From Heteroscillospira sp050943935 (GTDB taxonomy: Bacteria; Bacillota; Clostridia; Oscillospirales; Oscillospiraceae), in the NCBI GenBank assembly GCA_050943935.1, contig JBMNQC010000011.1:1-64000 (forward strand): a DNA stretch of 64,000 bases, given 5' to 3'. Shown piece after piece: positions 33,883-42,458 of the stretch (the stretch's first letter is position 1; every line of letters starts with the position of its first letter). A model generated the notes under the pieces. The model made no database searches, was not told where the DNA came from, and was given only the letters and a program-made list of their open reading frames with translations. Both the position numbers and the translations under genes were made by a program.

Positions 33883-34160
33883 CAAGAACTTAAAATCCCA
33901 AATGCAAAGACGGAGTTATGCATATTCGATTACAGCATCAGAGAGCCGGCGGGTGGTGTGAGCCGGTACTGGACGGTTATGCAGTCTCGCTCCCGAGCAG
34001 AACGCCTGAACTTTCAAGTAGGGCGCTCCGGCAGCCCCGTTACCATGGCTAAGAGCTTGTCTGAGCTCTGATGAGAGGCTGTATTTCGGCAATTCGGGTG
34101 GTACCGCGGAAAATTTTTCGTCCCTGAAGTTCATGGTGAACTTTGGGGGCTTTTTTGTTT
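33883..34160 (+). promoter_or_regulatory. T-box riboswitch leader (probable tRNA-Leu sensor)
   Basis: The conserved T-box sequence GGGTGGTACCGCGG is at 34096-34109. Stem I is recognisable by the AGAGAG bulge (33940-33945) and the distal GCCGG...GGTGTGAGCCGG arm. Pairing GGAG (33912-33915) with CTCC and TGCATA (33919-33924) with TATGCA (33978-33983) leaves the internal loop GTCTCG, in which CTC (33986-33988, Leu) is followed by a purine as specifiers usually are. The bulge TGGT would pair with a tRNA whose discriminator is A, which fits tRNA-Leu. The specifier is inferred by hand pairing; TCT (Ser) and GTC (Val) are alternatives. Uncharged tRNA would stabilise the antiterminator and turn the operon on. 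Confidence 0.88.
34120..34158 (+). terminator. T-box terminator
   Basis: GTCCC-tg-AAGTTCA loop TGAACTT-tg-GGGGC followed by TTTTTTG, the OFF-state hairpin that competes with the T-box antiterminator. Confidence 0.9.
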
Positions 34161-34182
34161 TTATAACAGGAGGAATGAGAAA

Positions 34183-35604
34183 TTGAAAAACATACGTATT
34201 GTGGATGTTACACTGAGAGAAAACGCTGCAAAAAGCGAGCTGACCATGAGCTTTAAGGAGAAGCTGGAAGTGGCCAAGCAGCTGGATAAGCTGAAGGTTG
34301 ACGTTGTGGAGCTGCCTCCCATAGGAGACACCCCCAGCGACGGACTGCTGGCCCGTTCCATAGCCACAACCCTTAAAAACTCCGTTGTGTCCTGCCCCGC
34401 CGGCCTCACCGCCGCCGAGGCCGACAGAGCGTGGGGCGCCGTCTCCGCAGCCGCGCATCCCCGGCTGCACGTCATAGCCCCCACCTCCATAGTCCAGATG
34501 GAGTACAGCGTGGGCATGAAGCCGGCAAAGCTTCTGGAGACTGTTGGTGAGCAGGTCCGCTACTGCCGGACGCTCTGCGGCGATGTGGAGTTCTCCGCAG
34601 AGGATGCAACCCGCAGCGACATGGAGTTTCTGTTTGACGTACTGCGCGCCGTGATAGCCGCCGGAGCCACAACCATCACCCTGTGCGACAGCGCTTCAGC
34701 CATGCTGCCTGGTGAGTTCGGGGATTTCGTGGACGAGATAATCAGCCGCGTGCCGGAGATGGAGGATGTCACCCTTTCCGTCCAGTGCGGAAACGACCTG
34801 AAGATGGGCGCGGCAAACTCCTTCGCCGCCATAGCCGAGGGCGCGGAGCAGATTAAAACCGCCCTCAGCAGCGCTTTCAGCACCTCGCTGGAGACGATAA
34901 CCAGGGCTATCCAGCTGAAGGGAGTGGAGATGGGACTGGGCTGCCGGGTGAAGAATACCGAGCTGCACAGAGCTGTCTCCCAGATGCGCTGGCTTGGCTC
35001 CGAGAAGAGCGAGACCAGCCCCTTTGATAACGGAGTGGCGGAGCAGTCGGTGCACGAGGGCATACGGCTGGACGCTACGGCGGATATACGCTCCGTAATT
35101 TCCGTAACCGCCAAGCTTGGCTATGAGCTCAGCGACGAGGATGCCGGCAAGGTGTACGAGGCATTCCTCCGGGTGGCGGCCAAGAAGCAGCATGTGGGAG
35201 GCAAGGAGCTGGAAGCCATAGTGGCCAGTACCGCCCTTCAGGCGCCGCCCGCTTACCGGCTGGTGAGCTATGTTGTGAACAGCGGCAATCTAATGGCCGC
35301 CACCAGCCACATTGTACTGGAAAAGAACGGCGCCAACATTCAGGGCGTGTGCATAGGCGACGGCCCGATAGACGCCAGCTTCCTGGCCATAGAGCAGATA
35401 ATAGGCCGCCACTATGAGCTGGACGATTTCCAGATTCAGACCGTCACCGAGGGCCGCGAGGCCATGGGCGACGCTCTGGTAAAGCTCCGTGCCGGCGGAA
35501 AGCTCTATTCCGGCAAGGGCGTATCAACCGATATTATAGGCGCCAGCATTCACGCGTATATAAACGCCCTGAACAAAATTGCTTATGAGGAGAGCGGCAA
35601 ATGA
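34183..35604 (+). CDS. 2-isopropylmalate synthase-like protein lacking most metal ligands
   Basis: The 473-aa protein starts at TTG behind CAGGAGGAATGAGAAA. Residues 1-300 follow the LeuA/HMGL TIM barrel (IVDVTLRE near residue 8, ITLCDSASAMLPGEF near 165-179, NDLKMGAANSFAAIAEGA at 204-221), and about 345-465 follow the LeuA dimer/leucine-regulatory domain (NSGNLMAATSHIVLEKNG, GKGVSTDIIGASIHAYINALN). However, the usual DGEQ after TLR is ENAAK, the metal-binding HxHND is Q201-C-G-N-D, and the later GERAGN asparagine is absent. Asp8 and Arg12 remain. Classic zinc- or manganese-dependent condensation is therefore doubtful. It is T-box controlled and overlaps the next gene by 4 nt. Confidence 0.8.
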   Translation: MKNIRIVDVTLRENAAKSELTMSFKEKLEVAKQLDKLKVDVVELPPIGDTPSDGLLARSIATTLKNSVVSCPAGLTAAEADRAWGAVSAAAHPRLHVIAPTSIVQMEYSVGMKPAKLLETVGEQVRYCRTLCGDVEFSAEDATRSDMEFLFDVLRAVIAAGATTITLCDSASAMLPGEFGDFVDEIISRVPEMEDVTLSVQCGNDLKMGAANSFAAIAEGAEQIKTALSSAFSTSLETITRAIQLKGVEMGLGCRVKNTELHRAVSQMRWLGSEKSETSPFDNGVAEQSVHEGIRLDATADIRSVISVTAKLGYELSDEDAGKVYEAFLRVAAKKQHVGGKELEAIVASTALQAPPAYRLVSYVVNSGNLMAATSHIVLEKNGANIQGVCIGDGPIDASFLAIEQIIGRHYELDDFQIQTVTEGREAMGDALVKLRAGGKLYSGKGVSTDIIGASIHAYINALNKIAYEESGK

Positions 35605-38111
35605 AACTCTCATTTAATACAAACGGATGGAACGAATTTTCATGGGTAGATTTCTACACCATGGCCATGGACCTGGATTTTTCCGGCATAGAAATACATA
35701 ACATACTCTCCGAGGAGCTGTCGGGCAAGAACCGCCCATTTTCCTCCGAGCAGATAGTGGGCACGGCCCGCAAGATGCGGGAGCTGGGACTTGATATACC
35801 CTGCATAGACTTGGTGTGCGACATAGCGGACGGCGAAGCTGCCGATGAGAATCTCCGGCAGCTGGAGGCGGGCATAGGCAAGGCGGAGCTGCTGGGCTGC
35901 CCCTGCGTCCGCGTCCGCGCCGGAGATGACGACATGGGCGCCGGGGACAGCGCGGTAATAGCTCTTATGGAGCGCGCCCTGCCAATGGCCGAGCGGGCAA
36001 AGGTCAGCATACTTATTGAAACTGTGGGCATCTACGCCGACACCGCGCGGCTGCGGGATGTGCTCAACCACTTCGCCTGCGACGATCTGGCCGCCCTGTG
36101 GGACTATCACCATACCGTTCGCTTCGGCGGTGAGAGCACGGAGCAGACCATACAGAACCTGGGCGCTTTCGTGCGTCACATTCACATGAAGGACAGCGTG
36201 GTAAACCCTGACGGCGGCGTGGAATACCGCCTGATGGGTGACGGTACCCTGCCCATGGACGAGCTGATGCGGGCCCTGCGCAGCGTGAACTACGACGGCT
36301 ACATGAGCTTTGAGTGGCAGCCCCAGTGGATGGAGGAGATACGCGACGCCGCCATAGTGTTCCCCCACTATGTGAACTATATGGGCCGCTTCGAGTCCGC
36401 CCCCGTGATACGCAAGCAGCTGCAGAGAAATGTGGCCGGTACAGGAAAATTCATCTGGGAAAAGAACAAGCTTATCCGCAAGACCTTCTCCCAGGTGCTG
36501 GACGCCATGGTGGAGGAGTTCCCCGACCAGTACTGCTTCAAATACACCACTCTGGACTACACCCGCACCTATGCGGAGTTCCGGGACGATGTGGATACCT
36601 TTGCCCGCAGCCTTATCGCCATGGGCGTAAAGGCGGGAGACAAGGTTGCTGTCTGGGCCACCAATGTGCCACAGTGGTATATCGCCTTCTGGGCCACAAC
36701 TAAAATAGGCGGCGTGCTGGTCACAATGAACACCGCCTACAAGATACATGAGGCGGAGTATCTGCTGCGCCACTCCGACACCCATACCCTCATCATGATA
36801 AACGGCTGGCGCGATTCCGACTATGTGGCCGCCATCCGCGAACTCTGCCCGGAGCTGGATACCGCCGTGCCCGGCAAGCCCCTGCACTGCAAGAGGCTGC
36901 CTTTCCTGCGCAATGTCATAAATGTTGAATCCCGCCAGCCGGGCTGTATGACCTGGGACGAGGCCATGGCCATGTCCGCGGGCGTGCCCGTTGAGGAGGT
37001 ATATCGCCGAGCCAACCAGGTGGATATCCACGATGTGGCAAATATGCAGTACACCTCCGGCACCACCGGCTTCCCCAAGGGCGTTATGCTCACCCATTAC
37101 AATGTCGTGAACAACGGCAAATACATAGGCGACCATATGGACCTCTCCACCGCCGACCGCATGATGATCCAGGTGCCCATGTTCCACTGCTTCGGAATGG
37201 TGCTGAGTATGACAGCCTCCATGACACACGGCACCACCATGTGCCCCCTGCCCTATTTCTCCCCCAAGCCCGCTCTGGCCTGCATTAATCAGGAGCATAT
37301 CACCACCTTCAACGGAGTGCCCACCATGTTCATTGCCATGATGCAGCATCCGGACTTCGGCAAGACGGATTTCAGCTATATGCGCACCGGCATAATGGCC
37401 GGCTCCAACTGCCCCGCAGACCTGATGCGCCAGGCCACCGAGGTTATGAATATGAAGCAGATAGTCTCCGTCTACGGCCAGACCGAGGCCAGCCCCGGCT
37501 GCACCATGTCCAGCTTTGATGATCCTCTGGACGTCCGCACGGACACCGTTGGCAGCGCCTTCGCCAATGTGGAGTGCAAGGTCGTAGACCCGGAGACCGG
37601 CGAGGAGTGCCCCGTGGGCGTAAACGGCGAGTTCGTGGCCCGTGGCTACAATATTATGAAGGGCTACTACAAAATGCCCGCCGCCACCGCCGCCGCCATA
37701 GATGCCGACGGCTGGCTCCACTCCGGAGATCTGGCCGCCAAGGACGAAAACGGCAACTACAGAATCACCGGCCGCCTGAAGGATATGATTATTCGCGGCG
37801 GTGAGAACATCTATCCCAGGGAGATTGAGGAGTTCTTCTATACTCATCCCAAGGTCAAGGATGTTCAGGTGATAGGCGTGCCCGATAAGCAGTACGGCGA
37901 GGAGATAATGGCCTCCATAGTGCTGAAGGCGGGCGAGGAAAGCTCCGTGGAGGAGATGAAGCAGTATGTGCGCGAGCATATGGCCCGCCACAAGGTGCCC
38001 CGCTACATCGACTTTGTAAAGGACTTCCCCATGAACGCCGCGGGAAAAATACTGAAGTACAAAATGCGCGAGGATGCCGCCGAGCGCATAGCCAGCGGAG
38101 AGCTTAAATAA
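35601..38111 (+). CDS. Fusion of sugar isomerase-type TIM barrel and acyl-CoA synthetase
   Basis: The 836-aa protein has two domains. Residues 1-265 are a xylose-isomerase-like TIM barrel (AP endonuclease 2 / sugar phosphate isomerase family) with its four metal ligands placed as Glu140 (ILIETVG), Asp168 (ALWDYHHT), His195 (RHIHMKD) and Glu238 (MSFEWQP). Residues about 285-836 are a complete ANL acyl-CoA synthetase: P-loop YTSGTTGFPKG (484-494), YGQTEASPG, SGD, the hinge GRLKDMIIRGGENIYP and catalytic Lys816 (AAGKILKYK). The second domain should activate a carboxylic acid with ATP and CoA. The fusion is full length with no frameshift and is translated in overlap (ATGA) with the LeuA-like gene, so both presumably act on one metabolite. 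Confidence 0.9.
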   Translation: MKLSFNTNGWNEFSWVDFYTMAMDLDFSGIEIHNILSEELSGKNRPFSSEQIVGTARKMRELGLDIPCIDLVCDIADGEAADENLRQLEAGIGKAELLGCPCVRVRAGDDDMGAGDSAVIALMERALPMAERAKVSILIETVGIYADTARLRDVLNHFACDDLAALWDYHHTVRFGGESTEQTIQNLGAFVRHIHMKDSVVNPDGGVEYRLMGDGTLPMDELMRALRSVNYDGYMSFEWQPQWMEEIRDAAIVFPHYVNYMGRFESAPVIRKQLQRNVAGTGKFIWEKNKLIRKTFSQVLDAMVEEFPDQYCFKYTTLDYTRTYAEFRDDVDTFARSLIAMGVKAGDKVAVWATNVPQWYIAFWATTKIGGVLVTMNTAYKIHEAEYLLRHSDTHTLIMINGWRDSDYVAAIRELCPELDTAVPGKPLHCKRLPFLRNVINVESRQPGCMTWDEAMAMSAGVPVEEVYRRANQVDIHDVANMQYTSGTTGFPKGVMLTHYNVVNNGKYIGDHMDLSTADRMMIQVPMFHCFGMVLSMTASMTHGTTMCPLPYFSPKPALACINQEHITTFNGVPTMFIAMMQHPDFGKTDFSYMRTGIMAGSNCPADLMRQATEVMNMKQIVSVYGQTEASPGCTMSSFDDPLDVRTDTVGSAFANVECKVVDPETGEECPVGVNGEFVARGYNIMKGYYKMPAATAAAIDADGWLHSGDLAAKDENGNYRITGRLKDMIIRGGENIYPREIEEFFYTHPKVKDVQVIGVPDKQYGEEIMASIVLKAGEESSVEEMKQYVREHMARHKVPRYIDFVKDFPMNAAGKILKYKMREDAAERIASGELK

Positions 38112-38153
38112 TATAAAGCCAGCCCGGACACAGTCCGGGCTGGCTTTATATTA
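38112..38153 (+). terminator. Terminator of the T-box operon
   Basis: A 17-bp hairpin (ATAAAGCCAGCCCGGAC / GTCCGGGCTGGCTTTAT) followed by ATTAT, right after the stop codon. It may serve both strands. Confidence 0.85.
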
Positions 38154-38168
38154 TCGGGGATGCGGAGT

Positions 38169-38846
38169 TTAATACGCCTTGCCTAGTATGCGGAAATCCT
38201 CCAGCACTATGGGGATGTCCGCGTATTTTTCGTTAAGGGAGCGGAGCAGGGCGCGGCTGCCGTCAAGCACAAGGCGTTTAAGGTAGGCGTTGCCGTCGTA
38301 CACAAATACGCCTATTTCGCCGTTTTCCAGGGTCTCGCAGGGATGCACCCATACGGTCTGACCGTCCTGATACCGGGGCTCCATGCTGTCTCCCGCGACA
38401 CGGACGCCGAATTTGGCCCCATCCGGAACATCCTCGGGAACCTCCGCCATGTGATGGCTGCTGTCCGACAGGAACTGACCGGTACCGGCTGATACCGCCA
38501 GGTCATACAGAGGGAGCAGCCGTGCCGCAGGCCGGGGCTTGTTGGAATAAAGTCCGCTGAGCCGCAGCAGGCGGGCGTAATCGGCCAGCTTCTCCCGTCC
38601 GGCGGAATTCAGCTCCGTGGCTATGCCGCAGCCCATGAATTCCCCTGATATGTCCTCCACATCCAGTATACGGCACAGCAGCAGAAATTGCCCGGCGTTG
38701 GGCTGGGATATGCCCTTCTCCCATTTGGAGACAGCCTGATTTGTTATTTCAACGCCCTTCGCGGCCAGCAGCTGAGCCACATCCTTTTGGGAAAGTCCGC
38801 GCTCACGCCGAAGCCGGGCGAGTGTTTTTCCTATAAATTTGTTCAT
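38169..38846 (-). CDS. XRE-family repressor with S24 peptidase-like domain
   Basis: The 225-aa product starts at ATG 38844-38846 behind TTGAGGTGCTGCAA. Residues 5-65 form an XRE helix-turn-helix (GLSQKDVAQLL, ITNQAVSKWEKG). Residues about 130-225 form a LexA/S24 peptidase-like domain with Ser in VAGDSMEPRYQDGQ and the general-base Lys in AYLKRLV. Such proteins are usually self-cleaving repressors of stress or mobile genes. No phage genes surround it, so its target is unknown. Confidence 0.85.
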   Translation of the reverse strand: MNKFIGKTLARLRRERGLSQKDVAQLLAAKGVEITNQAVSKWEKGISQPNAGQFLLLCRILDVEDISGEFMGCGIATELNSAGREKLADYARLLRLSGLYSNKPRPAARLLPLYDLAVSAGTGQFLSDSSHHMAEVPEDVPDGAKFGVRVAGDSMEPRYQDGQTVWVHPCETLENGEIGVFVYDGNAYLKRLVLDGSRALLRSLNEKYADIPIVLEDFRILGKAY

Positions 38847-38971
38847 TTGCAGCACCTCAAGTAAATTATAGCGCAAAAGGAGAAATACCACAAGAACTTT
38901 CGCTTGACCAGATATTGGATATGCAGTTAAATTTTACCAAGTGGCGTGGGAGAGCGAAAAAAGCTCGGAAA

Positions 38972-39574
38972 TCAGACCCCAAGTGGGGAGAGACTGTGGA
39001 GACAGCCGCAGTAATCCTGACGATACAGCCCGTATTGGGCGGAGAGCTGAATGGAACGCTTGTAGCCCTCGCGCTTTTTGAAGTCAGAGGGCAGCCATTT
39101 TACGCCGTATTTTTCACCCAAAGCCACGCCGATTGAGTTTATGCGCTGAGCGTCCTTGTGCGGGCTGACGGTGAGGGTGGAGGCAAAGTAATCGAAGCCC
39201 CGCTCCGCTGCCTCACGGGCGGTGCGCTCCAGCCGCAGGGCAAAGCAGACCGAGCAGCGCGCGCCGCCCTCCGGCTCGTTTTCAAGACCGCGTACGGCCT
39301 CATCAAAGCGAGGGCCGTCCCAGCCGTTCTCCAGAATGGGTACCTCAGGACACATTTCGGCAAGCAGACGCTTCTGCGTCTCCAGCCGAATGGCGTACTC
39401 CTCCTCCGGCTGGATGTTTGGGTTATAAAAATGTACGGTCAAATCAAAATACTGCCGCAGATATTCTATGACGTAGCTGCTGCATGGGCCGCAGCAGCTG
39501 TGCAGCAGCAGTCTGGGGCGGCCGGTGAGATTTTTGATGACGGCGTCGGTTTGAAGCTGATAGTTGATTTTCAT
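38972..39574 (-). CDS. queH: Epoxyqueuosine reductase QueH
   Basis: The 200-aa protein has the QueH (former DUF208) cysteine pattern: LHSCCGPCSS near the N-terminus, CSVCFALRLERTA in the middle and DYCGCLHS near the C-terminus, together giving a 4Fe-4S cluster and redox cysteines. It carries out the last step to queuosine in tRNA, replacing oxygen-era QueG in many anaerobes. ATG follows GGAGGTCTGCC. The other queuosine genes are not in the window. Confidence 0.93.
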   Translation of the reverse strand: MKINYQLQTDAVIKNLTGRPRLLLHSCCGPCSSYVIEYLRQYFDLTVHFYNPNIQPEEEYAIRLETQKRLLAEMCPEVPILENGWDGPRFDEAVRGLENEPEGGARCSVCFALRLERTAREAAERGFDYFASTLTVSPHKDAQRINSIGVALGEKYGVKWLPSDFKKREGYKRSIQLSAQYGLYRQDYCGCLHSLSPLGV

Positions 39575-39689
39575 GGCAGACCTCCGTATATTGTGCCCAT
39601 TGTACCACATATGTGCACCTGGGGACAGGGTATTTTCGCGCCGTGACAGGCATAGATTTTATCATCTGTGGACAAGGGGGCGCGGTGGA

Positions 39690-41003
39690 GTGGAAAAACA
39701 GCATTGGAGCGGAGAGGCGGGCTTTGTAGCGGCGGCCGCAGGAGCAGCCGTAGGATTTGGAAATTTGTGGAGCTTTCCGCGACACATAGCCGAGAGCGGC
39801 GGCGCGGTTTTTCTTATAGTATATCTGCTGCTTGCGGCGCTGGTGGGCTGTCCTCTGCTGATGGCGGAGCTGGCTGTGGGCAGAGAGACGGGCGAGCGCC
39901 CGGCGGAGGCTTTCCGCGCCATAGGCGCCGCGCCTCTCGGCGGGGTGCTGGGACAGCTGGCCAGCCTGCTTATGATGGGCTTTTACAGCGTGCTGGGCGG
40001 ATGCTGCATACGCTATATGTTCAGAAATCTGGCAGGAGCATTCCGTGGCGGCAGCAGCGCCTCACTAAGCCTGTTTCTGGGCTATATTTCAAATGTGCCC
40101 CTTTCAGCGGCCTGCACCGTGCTGTTTATTGTTCTGTCGGCGCTCATCGTAATGGGCGGCGTGTCGAAGGGGCTGGAGCGCTTTTCGCGCTGGGCCATGC
40201 CGCTGCTTATATTCATGCTGCCGGGGCTTATTGTCTGCTCTCTGAGCCTTCCGGGAGCGACGGATGAGCTGGCGCGGGCCTTTGCCCTGCCTAAGGAGCT
40301 TTCCGCCCGGGAAGCCGTGGAAATAGCCGCGGCGGCAATGGCTCAGCTGTTTTTCTCCCTTTCACTTGGACAGGGGGTTATGCTTATATACGGCGCATAT
40401 ATGCCGGAGCGGATAAGTGTGCCCCGCTGCGCCATAGCGGTGATACTTGCCGACACCGCCGTGGCTGTCCTGGCGGCCATGGCCGTTGTGCCCGCTTTCC
40501 GGGCTGCCGGAGGAGGGGAAGAGGGGGCCATGATGCTGTTTGTGACCATGCAGAGCGTATTTGACGCCTATGGAGCCTGGGGCAGCTTTTTCGGATTTCT
40601 GTTTTATCTGCTGGTGCTGCTTGCGGCGGTAAGCTCAGCTGTGTCCCTGCTGGAGGTGCTCACCTCATTTGCAGGGGAAGGGGCCGGACGCAAAAGTGCG
40701 GCGGTGCTCTCCGGAGCCCTGGCGGCTATCCCGGCGGTGGCCATAGCAAGAGACGGCATGGGCTTCGGCGCCCTGCCTGAGATAATGGGCATGAGCTGGC
40801 TGGACGCCTCTGAGCTTTTTGCCGAGGCTCTGCTTATGCCGGTTTCCGCTCTGCTCATGCTCAGAGCGCTGCGGCAAAGCCGTGGCGGAGCTCTGCTGCG
40901 CCGGCAGCTGGGAGGACGCTGCGGCGTTTTAGTGTGGAGAAGCACATGGTATCTGGCGCCGCTGCTGCTTGCGGTTATGGGAGCAAGATTTTTGGGCCTG
41001 TAA
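39690..41003 (+). CDS. Neurotransmitter:sodium symporter-family transporter
   Basis: The 437-aa membrane protein of LeuT fold has the family opening GFVAAAAGAAVGFGNLWSFP (Na+ site and substrate backbone), ESGGAVFLIVYL and FFSLSLGQGVMLIYGAY. About 11-12 hydrophobic helices, as expected for the bacterial type. It takes up an amino acid or amine with Na+. The start is taken as GTG 39690, which has GGGGGCGCGG before it and gives the normal family N-terminus; a longer open frame upstream crosses the queH promoter. Ends with a strong inverted repeat. Confidence 0.9.
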   Translation: MEKQHWSGEAGFVAAAAGAAVGFGNLWSFPRHIAESGGAVFLIVYLLLAALVGCPLLMAELAVGRETGERPAEAFRAIGAAPLGGVLGQLASLLMMGFYSVLGGCCIRYMFRNLAGAFRGGSSASLSLFLGYISNVPLSAACTVLFIVLSALIVMGGVSKGLERFSRWAMPLLIFMLPGLIVCSLSLPGATDELARAFALPKELSAREAVEIAAAAMAQLFFSLSLGQGVMLIYGAYMPERISVPRCAIAVILADTAVAVLAAMAVVPAFRAAGGGEEGAMMLFVTMQSVFDAYGAWGSFFGFLFYLLVLLAAVSSAVSLLEVLTSFAGEGAGRKSAAVLSGALAAIPAVAIARDGMGFGALPEIMGMSWLDASELFAEALLMPVSALLMLRALRQSRGGALLRRQLGGRCGVLVWRSTWYLAPLLLAVMGARFLGL

Positions 41004-41042
41004 AACTCCATGCGCCGCAGGAGCACCGCGATAACAGGCGAA

Positions 41043-41086
41043 ATGCAAAGCGCCGCAGTCTCGGACATGACTGCGGCGCTTTGCAA
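41043..41086. terminator. Long inverted repeat between the NSS transporter and galE
   Basis: A 16-bp perfect stem (GCAAAGCGCCGCAGTC / GACTGCGGCGCTTTGC) with an 8-base loop. No T-run follows on either strand, so it may be an intrinsic terminator of low efficiency or an mRNA-stabilising hairpin. The rest of 41087-41251 is AT-rich and gene-free. Confidence 0.55.
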
Positions 41087-41251
41087 CGGAATAAATAAAG
41101 GAAAAGGAGACAGAGCGGAGGGACATCGGACTTGCCCTCAGTTCTGTTATAATTATAACAATCTTCTGCGGGTTTTGCAATAAGAACATGATTGAAATAT
41201 TGTAGATTATTTAACAATATTACTATAGATATTGCACAAATATTTCCCGGA

Positions 41252-42265
41252 TTATTCTCCGTAGCCCCGGGGATTGTTTTTCTGCCAGTTCCAGCTGTCC
41301 CGGCACATATCCTCAAGGCTCAGCCCGGCGGTCCAGCCAAGCTCCTTTTCCGCCAGGGAGCAGTCGGAGTAATACTCGCCTATATCGCCCGCCCGGCGGG
41401 GACCGACCACATAGGGTACGGGCACATCGTTTACCCGGGCAAAGGTGTTCACCAGCTCCAGCACGCTGTATCCACGGCCGGTGCCCAGATTGAAAGCCCT
41501 GGCGCCACGGTGGGAGGCGGCATAAGCAACAGCCTTTGTGTGGCCCTTTGCCAGGTCCACAACGTGGAGGTAATCCCGCACGCCTGTGCCGTCGCGGGTG
41601 TCGTAGTCGTCGCCGTATATGGTGAGCTGAGGCAGCACGCCCACGGCTACCCGGGAGATATAGGGCATCAGATTGCCGGGCACGCCCTGGGGGTCCTCGC
41701 CTATCAGTCCGCTGGGGTGGGCGCCTATGGGATTGAAGTAGCGCAGCAGCACGGCGGAGAAGGCTTCGTCGGATACGCACTTGTCCCGCAGTATCTCCTC
41801 GCACATGAGCTTGGTGCGGCCGTAGGGATTGGTGCAGCCGGTGGGGGTCTCCTCGGTGTAGGGTATCACGTCGGCGGTGCCGTAAACCGTGGCGGAGGAG
41901 GAGAACACAAAGTTCTTCACCCCGTGCCTGTCCATGGCCTCAAGCAATGTGAGCAGGCCGCCCACGTTTACCCGGTAGTAGTCCAGGGGCTTTTTCACGG
42001 ACTCAGGCACGGACTTGAGTCCGGCAAGATGTATCACGCAGCTTATGTCAAAGTCGGAAAATACGCCGTCCAGCGCCCGGGCGTCGTTTATATCCCCCTG
42101 ACGGAAGGCGGGAGACCTGCCGGTTATGCGGCCTATGCGCCGTATGCACTCGGCGCCGCTGTTGGACAGGTTGTCGAAAATAACGGGCTCATAGCCCGCC
42201 TCAATAAGCTCCACCGCGATATGGGAGCCTATATATCCGGCGCCGCCGGTGAGAAGTATGGACAT
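41252..42265 (-). CDS. galE: UDP-glucose 4-epimerase
   Basis: The 337-aa short-chain dehydrogenase-fold enzyme has NAD motif GGAGYIGS (7-14), SSSATVYG at 122-129, and the catalytic Tyr148-x3-Lys152 (NPYGRTK). It interconverts UDP-glucose and UDP-galactose for glycan synthesis. The start is ATG 42263-42265 behind ATCGGAGGTATCACC; an in-frame extension of 80 codons runs through a repeat and has no support. Confidence 0.95.
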   Translation of the reverse strand: MSILLTGGAGYIGSHIAVELIEAGYEPVIFDNLSNSGAECIRRIGRITGRSPAFRQGDINDARALDGVFSDFDISCVIHLAGLKSVPESVKKPLDYYRVNVGGLLTLLEAMDRHGVKNFVFSSSATVYGTADVIPYTEETPTGCTNPYGRTKLMCEEILRDKCVSDEAFSAVLLRYFNPIGAHPSGLIGEDPQGVPGNLMPYISRVAVGVLPQLTIYGDDYDTRDGTGVRDYLHVVDLAKGHTKAVAYAASHRGARAFNLGTGRGYSVLELVNTFARVNDVPVPYVVGPRRAGDIGEYYSDCSLAEKELGWTAGLSLEDMCRDSWNWQKNNPRGYGE

Positions 42266-42339
42266 GGTGATACCTCCGATTATTTGCATTTTACGTGCCA
42301 TTATACGCTGTAACGGGAAAAAAGACAAGCCCGCGGGGA

Positions 42340-42400
42340 AGTGAAGAATGAATAATTGAGGTGGCGCTGCGCGCGTCAAAATTCTTTTCCTCCCCGGCCT
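42340..42400. repeat. Fragment of a dispersed AT-rich/GC-rich intergenic repeat
   Basis: AGTGAAGAATGAATAATTGA followed by GGTGGCGCTGCGCGCG resembles sequences at 48328-48360 and 58546-58580. It lies between the divergent galE and UPF0126 genes and contains no gene. Confidence 0.55.
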
Positions 42401-42458
42401 CTTGCATCCCATTGCCGCCGGTGATATACTGCGGACATAACAAACTGAGAGGTGTATT

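Noticed and set aside
35640..37991. A 783-codon open frame antisense to the TIM-barrel/acyl-CoA-synthetase fusion
   Set aside because: The sense frame has full catalytic motifs of two families; the antisense product is His/Gly/Ala-rich without any domain and arises from GC-rich codon usage.
38169..38846. Prophage or integrative element marked by the XRE/S24 repressor
   Set aside because: Neighbours are housekeeping genes (queH, transporter, galE); no integrase, att-like repeat or structural phage gene accompanies it.
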